A stretch of 64,000 nucleotides of DNA from Vagococcus lutrae (GCF_003987555.1 NZ_NGJW01000007.1:61685-125684); one strand, 5' to 3'; shown: positions 43,541 through 57,751, counted from the stretch's first letter. Notes: generated from the sequence alone by a model not told the origin. Made by a program: numbers and translations.

Positions 43541-46500
43541 TCATCCTCTTAAAATTTCATCTATTTGCTCTGATTCAATTCGCTCTTTTAAATAACCAAT
43601 TTTTGTTTCAATATAGTTTTTATGTTTTATCCACTTTAAACCTATACAGTTTGGTAACAATGATTCGAGAAATTCAATCCAAGCTGAATACATAGGTACT
43701 GCACTACCTGACCAACTCCAAGAAGTAGGTGTTAATGGTATTCTTTCAAAGTCTTCAAACAACGGATTATTCTCAAGAAAGAGCAAGATATACTCTTTTT
43801 TTCTTTTGAACTCTAATTTTGACACAACTGAAAATAGGCAATACATTTTTGCTTCATCATTGCAGAATCGTTGAATACATTGCCGAATCCACATATCTTG
43901 TCTTTCTAACAGCTTTTTCTCATTTTGCTTTGGCAATAATAAAGATTCTAAGAAATCCGGTACGGACAATTTAGAATATCGTCGGTTTCTTATCAACTGC
44001 TCAAAAATTTTATTATATATTTCTACAAAATCGTCCAAATCAAAAAAGCAACAATGCTTTTCTTGATGGTCGCTAAAAGAGTCACTATTTATTAAATAAT
44101 CTATATACTTGTCCAATATAGAAGGTCTAACCGAATATATTTCCTTCAAAAATTGTCCGTCATAATCATGATGTTTATCATATGACAACATAGCATAGTA
44201 TATTTCTTCAAGCAATTCGAAATTACAATTAAATTTTTGAATCACTTCCTTTGGTGTATTATGATGATAATTAAATAACAAACCAAAGTAAATATCCACG
44301 ATAAAGGAGGAATACTCTTTTTTATCCAAAATAATTTTGCAACCTTCTATCAATGCTAATTCATCTATTACATTATATTTCTCAAGAAAATCTACATCAC
44401 GCATTGATGATGAGGTAATATATCTGTCAGAAGTATCTTTCAAAAAATCATAAAGCTCTTGTAAATGCTTTTCTGTAATTAATTCCAGCGGTAATTCATG
44501 ATAATATGCATATGTCCAAGCGTTTTTCTGACTATATTCTTCACTAATAATAATTTCATACACTTCTGAATCAGATAATAAGGAAAATAGAGTGTCTACT
44601 AGATGATATGGATGTAAATTGTGTGGTGTATCGTTTTTGATATAATATTTAATTGCATCAACGTACAAATCTTTTTTATCGGAAATAGAATCAAAGGCAA
44701 TATTTAATCCTTCGCCAACCTCCCAAGATGAATGGTTATCTAGCTCGGAAATACCGCTGCAAACATCGATTAACTTCTTAAACATTTGTAAATCACAATT
44801 CGAAGTATATTGATTAATTGATTGCTGCTTCCGTTTTTCATGTTCTTCATAACCAACTTCTTTATATTCTGGTCCTTTAAGAAGACGATATAATTGAAAG
44901 CTCTCTTCTTCAAAGTATTCAGAAAACAAGGATTCACAGGAACAATTCATTCTACTAAAAACTTGCACTATTTCGTCCGCCAAAAGACAATTTATCAATT
45001 TATCTGGCAGAAAATATGACTTCAAAATCAATTTAATATATTTTAAATCAAATTGTAAAACAGGAATGCTTACATCGTCGATAGTGCCACCATAAAAGCT
45101 GAGGATTTCCCTCACTTTTGCTCTATATTTTTCAATTTTGCTTAAAGAAGATAAAGATTCCCAAATTAAATTGCGATATTTTTCAACACCTTTAGACATA
45201 GCTAATGGAATTTGATATACGGTTAATGTATTTTTTCGTCCTTCCTCCGCTGGTGAAAAATACAATTTCAAAAATTCTTCTGTTATTTGTAAAAAGAAGC
45301 TAACAATAAATTCTTGTTTCCAGTCATCTGAATATTCTTTTATTTTTTCAAAAAATGTTATTTGAGTGTAAAAATCATAACGTATGGCATCCCTATGAAT
45401 CCCAAAAAATATATTGACTGCATGATAAAATTCCATAAATAAATCGGGTCGCTTTAGATAATATTGAAAAAACAAATCACAAGCGGTTGGCAAATCAGTC
45501 ATATCTGCAAATCCACCAAGAATTTTAATGATATCATTTTCTACATGCTGATAGTTTTTTCTTTTTTCAGTATCTATATCACTCCATTCACAAATCACTC
45601 TTTCTTCAGATTCAATTTCATTTTGCAAAAGCAAAAGTGTTTCAGTAGGATTAATACGAAAAAAGACTTTTACAAATTCAAAGAATATTGGCGATTCTTC
45701 TGTTGATAATTCATCCCATAATAACTTTATTTCTTTCTCAACAAAATTTAAAAGCTCTTTATTTCTAAAGATATTAATTAATGTATTAACAGAAGATACA
45801 GTTCTCTCTCTGTAGCTTGAAAAGCAAGCTTTAATCATCTTCGACAAACTAAGTAATTTTCTGTCAAAGAAAATATATTTTAACAAATAATTAGACAAAC
45901 ATTGATCAGAAAAACGAACAGCTTTATCATTATAAATATCGACAATTTCCAGCTCGTGAAGCATACGGATATTTTCAATGAAATTATCACGATTTAACCC
46001 TTTTTCCTGTAAAATCGGTAAAAGTGCATCAATATAATCTAAATGAATTGCTTCAAGAAAAGCAACTATACCAGCAGTTATACACAGATTTTTGTCTATA
46101 AAAAATTGCCTATCTTCTAAATTAGAACCATAATAATCTTCATATAATTGTGACACATCATCAATAGACTCCAAACGATTTGAACTGCATGCTACTTTCC
46201 CAGCAAGTATAGCAATACGAGCATTTCCTTCTGCAATTCTTATAATTCGTTCTTGATAGTCTTGATTCAAAATACCCAATGAAGTTTCAAGTAATTCCTT
46301 AATCTCATTATTTGAAAATACATTTACATTCACAATCTCAAAATAAGTGATTTTTCGAACATCGTTTATCACTTTTTGAAGTGCATAATCCCTTACTGTA
46401 ATAAGTATTTTTACATTATATCCCTCTGGTTTCATACTAACGTAACGGATAATATGCTGCAGTCCTGACAATTGATTTGCATCATCAATAAAAAGAAAAT

Positions 46501-47275
46501 AATCTCCTGGTCTATCTAAAAAAAGTTTTAAGTCCTCATATATTGGTAATGCATTACTATGAATACAGTAAGTCTTTTCATTCTTAGCATCTGCATGATT
46601 TTTTACATAATGCAAGGCTAAACGGGTTTTTCCCGTACCTGCTGAACCACTAAGTATAACAACATCCACTTTCAGATAAGCATTGATGATATCTTGAAAT
46701 TCTTTTTCTCTGAAAAGAAACTTAGTGTCAATTGGAGCAGCCATTCTATTTGCATTATAACTATTAATAAATTCATCATATGATTGAATTTGATCTGTAC
46801 TTATTGATATTCCCAAAAAATCACGTGAAAGATTATGATGGAAAAGATATATATCTTCTGCAAGCTTATCAATTCCAATAATTATAAGCTTAACTCCAAC
46901 ATCTTCACACAGTTTTTTTACTTCACTATCTTGAAAGGGTGTAAGGTTTGATGAAGTATGACAATAAATAATTTCAGATATTTTGTCATGCGGAATACCT
47001 GTCTTTGCTATATCAAGACATTTTCCAAGATCATCACTAATTTTTGCAAATAAATTCGTCATTTGAGTTGTGTATTCAACAAAAACATACTTCCCATTTG
47101 ATGCAATAAAATAAGTATCAGGTGTACCTAAAGTGGTCTTTCGTGTACCTGCTTCTCCACCAAGAGATACTATACTCGGATAGCCAGTTTTATATAAATA
47201 AGAATCACAAAGATTTTGAAATGAACCTGGATCCAGTTGTAGTATTTTTTGTTTAATACTTTCAATATTAGCCAC
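43541..47275 (-). CDS. Nuclease-STAND/AAA NTPase with long helical C-terminus (Avs-like defence protein)
   Basis: This is a 1244-residue soluble protein. Residues 1-150 look like a PD-(D/E)XK restriction-endonuclease fold, with Asp53 in GTPDTYF and Glu67 in YVFVEYTTQ. The usual Lys of E-x-K is replaced by Thr69. The NTPase domain (about 180-400) has Walker A GSAGTGKT (210-217), Walker B YFLFIDDA (259-266) and a sensor strand ILITVRD (291-297). The remaining 800 residues are helix-rich repeats, as in STAND sensors. This order (nuclease effector, STAND switch, sensor) is that of antiviral Avs proteins and of nSTAND NTPases fused to restriction-like domains. The start is a GTG 8 bases after AGGGGGG. 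It is AT-rich and flanked by att-like repeats. The assignment to defence is inferred from architecture. Confidence 0.78.
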   Translation of the reverse strand: MANIESIKQKILQLDPGSFQNLCDSYLYKTGYPSIVSLGGEAGTRKTTLGTPDTYFIASNGKYVFVEYTTQMTNLFAKISDDLGKCLDIAKTGIPHDKISEIIYCHTSSNLTPFQDSEVKKLCEDVGVKLIIIGIDKLAEDIYLFHHNLSRDFLGISISTDQIQSYDEFINSYNANRMAAPIDTKFLFREKEFQDIINAYLKVDVVILSGSAGTGKTRLALHYVKNHADAKNEKTYCIHSNALPIYEDLKLFLDRPGDYFLFIDDANQLSGLQHIIRYVSMKPEGYNVKILITVRDYALQKVINDVRKITYFEIVNVNVFSNNEIKELLETSLGILNQDYQERIIRIAEGNARIAILAGKVACSSNRLESIDDVSQLYEDYYGSNLEDRQFFIDKNLCITAGIVAFLEAIHLDYIDALLPILQEKGLNRDNFIENIRMLHELEIVDIYNDKAVRFSDQCLSNYLLKYIFFDRKLLSLSKMIKACFSSYRERTVSSVNTLINIFRNKELLNFVEKEIKLLWDELSTEESPIFFEFVKVFFRINPTETLLLLQNEIESEERVICEWSDIDTEKRKNYQHVENDIIKILGGFADMTDLPTACDLFFQYYLKRPDLFMEFYHAVNIFFGIHRDAIRYDFYTQITFFEKIKEYSDDWKQEFIVSFFLQITEEFLKLYFSPAEEGRKNTLTVYQIPLAMSKGVEKYRNLIWESLSSLSKIEKYRAKVREILSFYGGTIDDVSIPVLQFDLKYIKLILKSYFLPDKLINCLLADEIVQVFSRMNCSCESLFSEYFEEESFQLYRLLKGPEYKEVGYEEHEKRKQQSINQYTSNCDLQMFKKLIDVCSGISELDNHSSWEVGEGLNIAFDSISDKKDLYVDAIKYYIKNDTPHNLHPYHLVDTLFSLLSDSEVYEIIISEEYSQKNAWTYAYYHELPLELITEKHLQELYDFLKDTSDRYITSSSMRDVDFLEKYNVIDELALIEGCKIILDKKEYSSFIVDIYFGLLFNYHHNTPKEVIQKFNCNFELLEEIYYAMLSYDKHHDYDGQFLKEIYSVRPSILDKYIDYLINSDSFSDHQEKHCCFFDLDDFVEIYNKIFEQLIRNRRYSKLSVPDFLESLLLPKQNEKKLLERQDMWIRQCIQRFCNDEAKMYCLFSVVSKLEFKRKKEYILLFLENNPLFEDFERIPLTPTSWSWSGSAVPMYSAWIEFLESLLPNCIGLKWIKHKNYIETKIGYLKERIESEQIDEILRG

Positions 47276-47302
47276 TGTCTATGCCCCCCTATTGTTTTAA
47301 TA

Positions 47303-48937
47303 CTACATCATCTTAAAATGCTTCAACGCATCCAAAATAGCTTCTTCCTTTTCAATTGGACACTGTAGAACTTTCTGATTCTCGTTCTTTGAAATATTAT
47401 AGTGTTTTCTAACATCTAAACCATATTTTCTCTTTACTTGTGCAATATAAAGTGTAGATACCTTAAGCCTAAACTTTTCCAAAATATAATTTTGAATTTG
47501 ATTATAAGTAGCATTACTCTCTGCACTAGTTAAATCCATTTCATCAATTGGAAGTTCTACACTAATGTGTCTTTTTGAGTCCAGTTTGGAAAGCAACACA
47601 ACCGTCTCCACATGTGTCGTTTGTGGAAACATATCAACCGGTTGTACTTTCGTTAATTCATAGCCTTTTTCGCCAAATAACTTAACATCACGGGCAAATG
47701 TTCCTGGATGACAGGATACATAAACGATTCTGTCAGGAGCTAGCTCACAAGCCGTCTCAATAAAACTTGGGTCTAAGCCTTTACGTGGTGGGTCGACAAT
47801 CAGAACATTCGCTTTTATGCCTTCTTCCACCCAGCTTGGTAACACTTCTTCCGCTTTTCCTGTTTCAAATGTGACATTCTTAATATCATTTAACTTCTGA
47901 TTTTCTTTCGCATCTGCAATCGCTTGTGGGACAACATCCATACCATAAACGTGCGCCACACGATTGGCAAGAGACATCCCTATCGTCCCAATTCCACAGT
48001 AAGCATCTATGACAATATCTGACGAATTCAGTTCTGCAAAGTTCATTGCTTGTTCATACAGCACCTCTGCTTGCCGAGTATTCACTTGGAAGAAAGAATT
48101 AAGTGATAAACGGTAAGTCTTATCAAATAAACGGTCATGTATAACGCCATCGCCATATAATGTTACTGTTTCATTTCCTAATATCACATTGGTTTTATCT
48201 TCGTTAATATTTTGGACAATCGTGGTCACTTCAGGTGCTTGTTCTAAAATCTTTTTCACAACACGGTCACTATCAAAAAACTTCTTCGTACGTGTGACAA
48301 AGCCCACCATCATCTCGCCTGTATAAAATCCACGTCTGACAATAATGTGGCGGATTAACCCTGTATGTTCCTCTTCATTATATGGTTTAATCCGATAATC
48401 ATTCAGAGCGTCACGCACGATGGCAATAACCTTATCTATTTCAGTATGTTGTATCTGATAGTCCTCAATCGGTATTAAATCATGCGAGTTTTTACGATAA
48501 AATCCGGTTTCTCCTCGTCCGTTGACGCGACGAAAAGGAACTTGAGCTTTATTTCGATACTGCCAAGGGTCTGTCATTCCGATTGTCTCTAAGACAGAGA
48601 CGTCATCTAATTGCGCTATCTTGCTTAGATTACGCTTGACTTGAGTCTGTTTAAAAAGAAGTTGCTGCTCATACGTTAAGTGACTTAATGGCGCAATACC
48701 TGTTCGGATAAGCACATCATCTGTCTGAGACACACGCTGATGACTTTCAGTCAGATAATCGATGACTTTAGCAAAGCCAAACTTTTTACCTGCTTTCACG
48801 ACATGCACAAGTACCTCTTCTCCCGGTAAAGCATTTTCGATAAACAGAGGATACCCTTCAACTTTCGCTACGCCCATTCCTTCATGTGTTAAGTCTTCAA
48901 TTTTCACCGTCAGTTGACGATTTTTTTTCACTGTCAT
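47303..48937 (-). CDS. rlmCD: 23S rRNA (uracil-C5)-methyltransferase RlmCD with extra C-terminal domain
   Basis: RlmCD methylates U747 and U1939 of 23S rRNA. An N-terminal TRAM domain (about 5-60) precedes the central domain and the SAM fold with DAYCGIGTIGMSLA, VDPPRKGLDPSF and the catalytic Cys in VYVSCHPGTFARDV. The fold's last motif, FPQTTHVETVVLL, ends near residue 449. A further 95 residues follow (containing DLTSAESNATYNQI and VSTLYIAQVKRKYG), so the protein is 544 rather than about 455 residues. Similar extensions occur on some clostridial RlmD proteins. The added tail lies beyond the att-like repeat and may have come with the inserted island. It follows dagK in core order. Confidence 0.92.
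   Translation of the reverse strand: MTVKKNRQLTVKIEDLTHEGMGVAKVEGYPLFIENALPGEEVLVHVVKAGKKFGFAKVIDYLTESHQRVSQTDDVLIRTGIAPLSHLTYEQQLLFKQTQVKRNLSKIAQLDDVSVLETIGMTDPWQYRNKAQVPFRRVNGRGETGFYRKNSHDLIPIEDYQIQHTEIDKVIAIVRDALNDYRIKPYNEEEHTGLIRHIIVRRGFYTGEMMVGFVTRTKKFFDSDRVVKKILEQAPEVTTIVQNINEDKTNVILGNETVTLYGDGVIHDRLFDKTYRLSLNSFFQVNTRQAEVLYEQAMNFAELNSSDIVIDAYCGIGTIGMSLANRVAHVYGMDVVPQAIADAKENQKLNDIKNVTFETGKAEEVLPSWVEEGIKANVLIVDPPRKGLDPSFIETACELAPDRIVYVSCHPGTFARDVKLFGEKGYELTKVQPVDMFPQTTHVETVVLLSKLDSKRHISVELPIDEMDLTSAESNATYNQIQNYILEKFRLKVSTLYIAQVKRKYGLDVRKHYNISKNENQKVLQCPIEKEEAILDALKHFKMM
47591..47614 (-). repeat. Candidate attachment-site repeat, copy inside rlmCD
   Basis: The 24 bases coding HVETVVLL of rlmCD share 19 positions with 43344-43367 in the same codon frame. 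Identical cores are GAGACGGT and TTGCT. Confidence 0.55.
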
Positions 48938-48974
48938 TTATTTTTTCCCTTCATAATTCACTCTTCTTCTTGAC

Positions 48975-49010
48975 AAAAAGAAAGGAAGCGACCACGTCTC
49001 TTCCTTTCTC
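48975..49010 (-). terminator. Terminator after dagK
   Basis: On the minus strand AGAAAGGAAG and CTTCCTTTCT close a hairpin with an inner GAC/GTC pair and are followed by TTTTGTC. It lies just behind the dagK stop and before rlmCD. Confidence 0.8.
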
Positions 49011-49014
49011 CTGG

Positions 49015-50034
49015 TTATTTGGAAATCTCTCCATCACCGTCTAAATCTTCTTGTGTTAAATGTTCCATTTCTCGCACAAACGCACTTGAGGCTTCTTTAA
49101 ACTCATTTCCAATCACAGCTTCTTCTGAAATTTGGTCGAGATTGACAAAAGTTTCTATATGTTGTGGTAGATTCTTAAACGTCATTGGCGCATCGCCACC
49201 GTATTCTCCGTCTAAATTAATCATCATTTTCACATTTTCTTCCGTCGCTTCCGCATATAGTTCTGATGTTTTCACATAAATAATATTCGGATCATCGATA
49301 TGCTTACCACCGTTTAAAAGTTTTACAATCAAACGTAATATTTCAACAAGATTCGCTGTTTTGACTATGATTAATGAGAACTTACCATCATCTAAACGTG
49401 CGTCAGGTGCAATCGTTTCAAAACCACCAATGGAATTCGTTAAGCCTAAGAAAAACATCGACGCCTTCCCAACATACTCGCCATCGTCATAGATTAATTT
49501 CATGTCAATTGGCTTCACATGTGGCAGCATTTCTGCTCCTTTAACGAGATAAGCTAGATAACCAAAAATACTCTTTAAGTGTGACGGTACTTCATAGGTT
49601 AGCTCTGTTAAATAGCCACCTGCCCCAATATTAATAAAGTATTGCGCACCAGCCTGTCCGATATCCATCTTGACCGTTTGATTTTTAGCAATAATTCGTG
49701 CTGCTGCTAAAACATCATCACGTGGTATTTTTAATGCGCGTGCATAGTCATTCGTCGTTCCACCAGGTATGACCGCCATTTTAGGTCGTTTTTCCAAAGG
49801 CGCAATCCCATTAACAACTTGGTTGATAGTTCCGTCACCACCTGCTGCGACGATCAAATCAAAGCCTGCTAAAGCAGCCCGTTTGGCTTCACGTTCAGCT
49901 GATTTGGGATCAGGTGTGGTCGCAAACGCACTTGCTTCATAACCTGCTCGCTCTAGAATCGTTAAAATATCCGGCAAATTTTTCTTTAATAACTCTTTTC
50001 CTGATGTTGGATTATATATTACTCTTGCCCGCAT
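49015..50034 (-). CDS. dagK: Diacylglycerol kinase DgkB
   Basis: This is a soluble lipid kinase that returns diacylglycerol from lipoteichoic acid synthesis to phosphatidic acid. It has the DAGK catalytic motif VAAGGDGTINQVVNGI (about residues 63-78), PGGTTNDYARALKIP, and the later NIGAGGYLTELTYE and SLIIVKTANLVEILRL. It is 339 residues long, with a short acidic C-terminal tail. It sits between gatB and rlmCD, the usual order in Bacillus and enterococci. Confidence 0.94.
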   Translation of the reverse strand: MRARVIYNPTSGKELLKKNLPDILTILERAGYEASAFATTPDPKSAEREAKRAALAGFDLIVAAGGDGTINQVVNGIAPLEKRPKMAVIPGGTTNDYARALKIPRDDVLAAARIIAKNQTVKMDIGQAGAQYFINIGAGGYLTELTYEVPSHLKSIFGYLAYLVKGAEMLPHVKPIDMKLIYDDGEYVGKASMFFLGLTNSIGGFETIAPDARLDDGKFSLIIVKTANLVEILRLIVKLLNGGKHIDDPNIIYVKTSELYAEATEENVKMMINLDGEYGGDAPMTFKNLPQHIETFVNLDQISEEAVIGNEFKEASSAFVREMEHLTQEDLDGDGEISK

Positions 50035-50050
50035 GGTTTTCCCTCTTTTT

Positions 50051-51481
50051 CTAGCGTTTTGCCAGTTCTTCCATTATCAATTTATTGACGACACCTGGAT
50101 TGGCTTTTCCTTTTGTTTGTTTCATCGCTTGACCTACTAAGAAGCCAACTGCTCGGTCTTTACCGTTTTTAAAATCTTCGATTGATTGCGCATTGTTATC
50201 TAAAATTTCAGTAATAATAGGTAATAATTGTGCTGGGTCAGATAACTGAACCAATCCTTTTTCTTCGACGACTTTTTTCGCATCGCCACCATGTTCAATT
50301 AATTCTTTAAAGACTTTCTTCGCAATTTTCGAGCTGATGGTTCCGTCTGCAATTAATTGAATCATTCCAGCAAGATTATCTGGTGTCAGCTTCGTCTCTG
50401 ACAACGTTTTTTGTTGGCTGTTAAGATATGCAGAGACATCTCCCATTAACCAGTTTGAAGCTTGTTTAGCGTCTGCTCCAGCCTCTAATGTTGCATCAAA
50501 GAAATCAGACATTTCACGTGTTAAAGTCAAGACCATCGCATCATACTCTGGTAAACCTAAATCTTTAATGTATCGTTCACGACGTGCTTGAGGCATCTCT
50601 GGTAATTCCTCTTTGATACGCGCGATTGTTTCATCTGAAATTGTCAAAGGTGGTAAATCTGGCTCTGGGAAGTAACGATAATCGCTCGCTCCTTCTTTCA
50701 CACGCATTAAGACTGTTTCGCCCGTAGCATCGTCATAACGACGTGTTTCTTGTTGAATAACGCCTCCAGATAAAAGGACTTGCGTTTGACGTTTGACTTC
50801 ATATTCCAAACCTTTTTTGACAAAGTTCAGTGAGTTTAAGTTTTTCAACTCCGTTTTTGTTCCGAATTCTTCTTGACCGTATGGACGTAATGAGATGTTA
50901 GCGTCACAACGCATAGAGCCTTCTTCCATTTTAACATCACTGACACCCGTAAACTGAATAATTGAACGTACCGCATCTAAATAGGCATAGGCTTCTTCAG
51001 GTGAACGAATATCTGCTTCAGAAACGATTTCAATTAACGGGGTGCCTTGACGGTTTAAGTCAACGTATGAATATCCGTCAGTGCCATGGATGTTTTTCCC
51101 AGCATCTTCTTCTAAATGGACGCGTTCAACGCGAATTTTTTTCTTTTTACCTGCTACATCAATTTCTACCCAACCATCATGTCCAACGGGTGACTCATCT
51201 TGGGAGATTTGATATGCTTTAGGATTATCTGGATAAAAGTAGTTTTTGCGGTCAAAATGTGTATGTTGAGAAATATCACAGTTTAAAGCAAGAGCTGCTT
51301 TAATACCGTACTCTAAAGCTTTTTCATTCATCACCGGTAATACGCCTGGATAACTAAAGTCGACGACGTTTGTGTTCACATTCGGCTCTGCTCCAAAATG
51401 AGCGGGTGATGTTGAAAAGATTTTAGAATCTGTTTTTAATTCTACGTGGATTTCTAATCCAATGACTGTTTCAAAGTTCAT
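50051..51481 (-). CDS. gatB: Asp-tRNA(Asn)/Glu-tRNA(Gln) amidotransferase subunit B
   Basis: GatB is the kinase/tRNA-binding subunit of the transamidosome. It starts [22 protein letters not shown] and has [39 protein letters not shown] and [11 protein letters not shown]. The YqeY-like tail domain ends [19 protein letters not shown]. The length of 476 residues is normal. It overlaps gatA by one base. Confidence 0.97.
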   Translation of the reverse strand: MNFETVIGLEIHVELKTDSKIFSTSPAHFGAEPNVNTNVVDFSYPGVLPVMNEKALEYGIKAALALNCDISQHTHFDRKNYFYPDNPKAYQISQDESPVGHDGWVEIDVAGKKKKIRVERVHLEEDAGKNIHGTDGYSYVDLNRQGTPLIEIVSEADIRSPEEAYAYLDAVRSIIQFTGVSDVKMEEGSMRCDANISLRPYGQEEFGTKTELKNLNSLNFVKKGLEYEVKRQTQVLLSGGVIQQETRRYDDATGETVLMRVKEGASDYRYFPEPDLPPLTISDETIARIKEELPEMPQARRERYIKDLGLPEYDAMVLTLTREMSDFFDATLEAGADAKQASNWLMGDVSAYLNSQQKTLSETKLTPDNLAGMIQLIADGTISSKIAKKVFKELIEHGGDAKKVVEEKGLVQLSDPAQLLPIITEILDNNAQSIEDFKNGKDRAVGFLVGQAMKQTKGKANPGVVNKLIMEELAKR

Positions 51482-52947
51482 TATGCCTTACCTCCTAAAA
51501 TCTCAGGACGTTGTTGATGAAAGTTTGTCGCTTGTTCAAATGCGTATGCTGCTTGGTACATAGTTGCTTCATCAAAACGTTTGCCGATTAATTGTAAGCC
51601 GATTGGTAGTCCGTCTGCAAATCCACATGGAATCGACATACCCGGTACACCCGCCAAGTTAACTGGAATGGTTAAAATGTCAGCCATATACATCGCAAGT
51701 GGGTCAGAGATTTTATCTCCTAAGTCATAGGCAACAGTAGGCGTTGTCGGCCCAATGATTAAATCATATGATTCAAAGACTTTTTCAAAGTCATTTTTTA
51801 TCAAGGTACGGACTTGTCCGGCTTTCTTAAAGTGAGCATCGTAAAAGCCTGAACTTAGTGAGAATGTCCCTAACATAATACGGCGTTTCACTTCTGAACC
51901 AAAGCCTTCAGAACGTGTTTTGACATATAATTCTTCTAAATTAGTAGCAGATTCCGAGCGATAGCCATAGCGAATACCGTCGAAACGTTGTAAATTCGAA
52001 GAAGCTTCGGATGAAGCAATGATGTAGTAAGCTGCAACACCATATTTAGAATGTGGCAATGAGACTTCTTCAACCGTCGCACCAAGTTCACGATACGTTT
52101 CCACAGCTTTTAAGACTGCTTCGCGAATCGCTGGGTCAATCCCTTCTTCTAAGTATTCTTTTGGTAGGGCTATTTTCATTCCTTTAACACCAGCTTTTAA
52201 GTTCGCCGTGAAATCTGGAACCTCTAGTTGCGCACTCGTACTATCTTTCGGATCGTGTCCGCTAATGGCTTGTAAGACATTGGCGTTTTCTTCTACCGTA
52301 CGGGTTAATGGTCCAATTTGATCTAAACTTGAAGCAAACGCTATTAAACCAAAACGTGAAATACGACCGTATGTCGGTTTCATTCCAACAATTCCGTTAA
52401 AGGCTGCTGGTTGGCGAATACTACCACCCGTATCAGTTCCTAATGAAACTGGAACTTGTCCTGCTGCGACTGCTGCAGCTGAACCACCTGATGAGCCACC
52501 CGGTACTTTTGTAGCGTCCCATGCATTAGTTGTTTTTTTATAATAAGATGTTTCAGTACTTCCTCCCATAGCAAACTCGTCCATATTGAGTTTACCAACT
52601 GGAATCATATCATGAGCTTTCACTGCTGACATAACTGTAGCATCATAAACTGGGATAAACCCACCTAACATTTTACTTGCTGCTGTTGTTTCCACATCTT
52701 TTGTAACAATGTTATCTTTAATCCCGATTGGAATACCTGCTAAAATATTTCCTTCGTCAATTCCTTTTTCATCTAAAGCAGCTGCTTGTTCAAGAGCGCC
52801 TTCTTTATCAAGTGTTAAAAAGGCGTTTAACACCTCGTCAGTTGCTTCAATACGGTCAAAGGTTGCCTCAATTAGTTCGACAACAGTTAACTCTTTATTA
52901 ACTAATTTTTGGTGTAAATCTTGAATACTTCCTTGAAATAATGACAT
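51481..52947 (-). CDS. gatA: Asp-tRNA(Asn)/Glu-tRNA(Gln) amidotransferase subunit A
   Basis: GatA is the amidase-signature glutaminase subunit. The catalytic Ser-cisSer-Lys triad lies in [11 protein letters not shown] (Lys), [16 protein letters not shown] (cis-Ser) and [14 protein letters not shown] (Ser nucleophile). It is 488 residues long. Two adjacent ATG codons follow the gatC stop, and the second is better spaced from GGAG, so the first is an equally short alternative. Confidence 0.97.
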   Translation of the reverse strand: MSLFQGSIQDLHQKLVNKELTVVELIEATFDRIEATDEVLNAFLTLDKEGALEQAAALDEKGIDEGNILAGIPIGIKDNIVTKDVETTAASKMLGGFIPVYDATVMSAVKAHDMIPVGKLNMDEFAMGGSTETSYYKKTTNAWDATKVPGGSSGGSAAAVAAGQVPVSLGTDTGGSIRQPAAFNGIVGMKPTYGRISRFGLIAFASSLDQIGPLTRTVEENANVLQAISGHDPKDSTSAQLEVPDFTANLKAGVKGMKIALPKEYLEEGIDPAIREAVLKAVETYRELGATVEEVSLPHSKYGVAAYYIIASSEASSNLQRFDGIRYGYRSESATNLEELYVKTRSEGFGSEVKRRIMLGTFSLSSGFYDAHFKKAGQVRTLIKNDFEKVFESYDLIIGPTTPTVAYDLGDKISDPLAMYMADILTIPVNLAGVPGMSIPCGFADGLPIGLQLIGKRFDEATMYQAAYAFEQATNFHQQRPEILGGKA

Positions 52948-52949
52948 CA

Positions 52950-53255
52950 TTAGGCTCCCGCACCTCCATCTTCAATAATGACTGGCACACGAATATAGCC
53001 ATTTTCTTTATCTGGAACATTTCTTAATAATTCTTCACGTGTATTGTCTTGTGCGACTGTATCAGGTCGTAATACTGTCTCGTTATGCACAACATTCACT
53101 GTAACAGGTACACCTGTTGTATCGACTTCATCTAAATATTCAACCATGTCAATAATATCACCTAGTTGCTCGGTAAACATTGCAATTTCTTCATCTGAAA
53201 TTTCTAATTTTGACAGAGCTGCGACATGTTTTACTTCTGCTTCACTAATTGCCAT
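52950..53255 (-). CDS. gatC: Asp-tRNA(Asn)/Glu-tRNA(Gln) amidotransferase subunit C
   Basis: GatC is a 101-residue stabilising subunit with the pattern [39 protein letters not shown] and a C-terminus [19 protein letters not shown]. Its stop overlaps the gatA start region. AGAAGGG precedes the ATG. It is the first of gatCAB, 68 bases after ligA. Confidence 0.96.
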   Translation of the reverse strand: MAISEAEVKHVAALSKLEISDEEIAMFTEQLGDIIDMVEYLDEVDTTGVPVTVNVVHNETVLRPDTVAQDNTREELLRNVPDKENGYIRVPVIIEDGGAGA

Positions 53256-53323
53256 AATTTCCCTTCTCTCTTCATTTTCTTTTCACATTTTATCATATTT
53301 TGCTTACTTATGCAGTGTTCTTT

Positions 53324-57627
<4,304 letters not shown>

Positions 57628-57659
57628 TCACAACGTCCTCTCTTTACACAATCTCTTAT

Positions 57660-57668
57660 ATTATAGCA
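57660..57668 (-). promoter_or_regulatory. Extended -10 promoter for pcrA-ligA
   Basis: On the minus strand TGCTATAAT, a TG-extended perfect -10 box, about 33 bases before the pcrA start. No good -35 box is seen at 16-18 bases. Confidence 0.6.
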
Positions 57669-57710
57669 AATTTACACAAAAACTTCTTCTAATTGTTTGC
57701 CAAACACAAA

Positions 57711-57746
57711 CAAAAAAAGCTGCCCAAATAAGCGGACAGCTTTAAG
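57711..57746 (-). terminator. Terminator after the ABC permease gene
   Basis: AAAGCTGTCC / GGGCAGCTTT (one mismatch) around a short loop, followed by TTTTTGTTTG on the minus strand. Confidence 0.8.
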
Positions 57747-57751
57747 ACGCA

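Larger units (their letters stand above)
43344..47614. mobile_element. Putative decayed integrative island inserted in rlmCD
   Basis: About 4.3 kb lies between the two att-like repeats. It holds the last 90 codons of rlmCD (an added C-terminal extension) and the NTPase/nuclease gene. It is AT-rich and interrupts the core gene order. No integrase, relaxase or replication gene is visible, so it would be a non-autonomous or trimmed element carrying a defence cargo. The 3' part of rumA/rlmD genes is a known integration site for mobile elements in Firmicutes, which supports this. Confidence 0.55.
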
